Source: Peptoniphilus asaccharolyticus DSM 20463 (lineage in GTDB: Bacteria > Bacillota > Clostridia > Tissierellales > Peptoniphilaceae). From it: a stretch of DNA of 64,000 nucleotides. Below are positions 63,726-64,000 of this stretch, piece after piece. Position numbers and translations under genes: made by a program. Below the pieces are notes generated by a model. The model did not search any database, was not told where the DNA came from, and worked only from the letters and a program-made list of their open reading frames with translations. Location of the stretch: positions 248,001 to 312,000 of the forward strand of contig NZ_FWWR01000009.1 of NCBI RefSeq assembly GCF_900176115.1, written 5' to 3'. The stretch's first letter is position 1. Each line of letters begins with the position of its first letter.

Positions 63726-64000
63726 ATGTCTGCAAATATAAATACTGATTTAGGAAATATTGTAATAGAGAATAATGTAATAGCGCATATAGCGGGAATA
63801 TCTGCTATGGAATCATACGGAATAGTTGGTATGGCATCTAAGAATGCAGCGGATGGATTATTACAAATTTTAAAACTTGATAATTTGTCTAAAGGAATTC
63901 AAGTTTATTCAGAAAATGGAATGATTAATATTACTCTACATGTTGTATTAGAATATGGAGTAAGAATTTCTACAGTTGGAAATAATATTATAGATAGAGT
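63726..64000 (+). CDS. Asp23/Gls24 family envelope stress protein, partial
   Basis: First 91 residues of an Asp23/Gls24 (DUF322) protein cut by the window edge. GDLGNIVIENNVIAHIAGISA-type start and EYGVRISTVGNNI are characteristic. AGGAGG with a 7-nt spacer precedes ATG 63726. Asp23 proteins sit near the membrane and respond to envelope stress. Downstream a DAK kinase gene and recG would be expected. Confidence 0.92.
   Translation, partial: MSANINTDLGNIVIENNVIAHIAGISAMESYGIVGMASKNAADGLLQILKLDNLSKGIQVYSENGMINITLHVVLEYGVRISTVGNNIIDR

Overview
The window looks like part of the chromosome of a low-GC, anaerobic Gram-positive coccus of the Tissierellia/Peptoniphilaceae type (Parvimonas, Peptoniphilus or Finegoldia relatives). 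This is inferred from the AT-rich coding style, AGGAGG ribosome binding sites, the ctsR-mcsA-mcsB-clpC-radA operon, the NifS-like/ThiI pair, the ACT/PFL pair and the Asp23-rpmB neighbourhood. No 16S gene is present, so the genus is not fixed.

Positions 1-7317 are the right part of an integrative conjugative element (CTn4-like transfer module): a frameshifted NlpC/P60 cell-wall hydrolase, a DUF4315 protein, a large secreted LRR/coiled-coil protein that appears to be cargo, a DUF4366 protein and topoisomerase III. Positions 7327-11920 form an IS30-bounded segment with two nearly identical 1,117-bp copies in opposite orientation. Between them lie a compact type III toxin-antitoxin locus (sigma-A promoter, two diverged antitoxin-RNA repeats, terminator, ToxN/AbiQ-type endoribonuclease) and the 5' end of the element's large helicase/methylase-type gene, which contains an out-of-frame TnpV-family gene with its own ribosome binding site. 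The right IS30 copy truncates the helicase gene, and ordinary chromosome starts immediately after it, so the element is interrupted or rearranged here.

Positions 11921-64000 are mostly housekeeping genes: queDE, a glyoxalase-like gene, tmcAL, ackA, yceD-rpmF, yebC, deoC-lgt, a metallophosphoesterase and an RCK-type antiporter, a strongly diverged folD, yeiH with a divergent LysR gene, tRNA-His, comEA, deoD, an M29 aminopeptidase, nifS-like/thiI, lemA/TPM, an AlkD-like gene, a regulated potABCD operon, the CtsR regulon operon ending in radA, a folate operon (folE-HD-folBK), tdk, psuK-psuG, trmN6-rsmI-nurA-herA, an NhaC-type antiporter and nadC, a DsrE gene and the ACT/PFL pair. A complete-looking IS3/IS150-type element with a -1 slippery site sits at 57361-58824. 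Beyond it are a DUF4364 gene, a CPBP protease, sir2, a methyltransferase, hslO, tRNA-Phe, rpmB and the start of an Asp23/Gls24 gene.

The most notable items are the type III toxin-antitoxin system carried between inverted IS30 copies inside a conjugative element, the tnpV gene overprinted on the helicase linker, the NurA-HerA pair in a mesophile-like genome, and a FolD that lacks its catalytic lysine.
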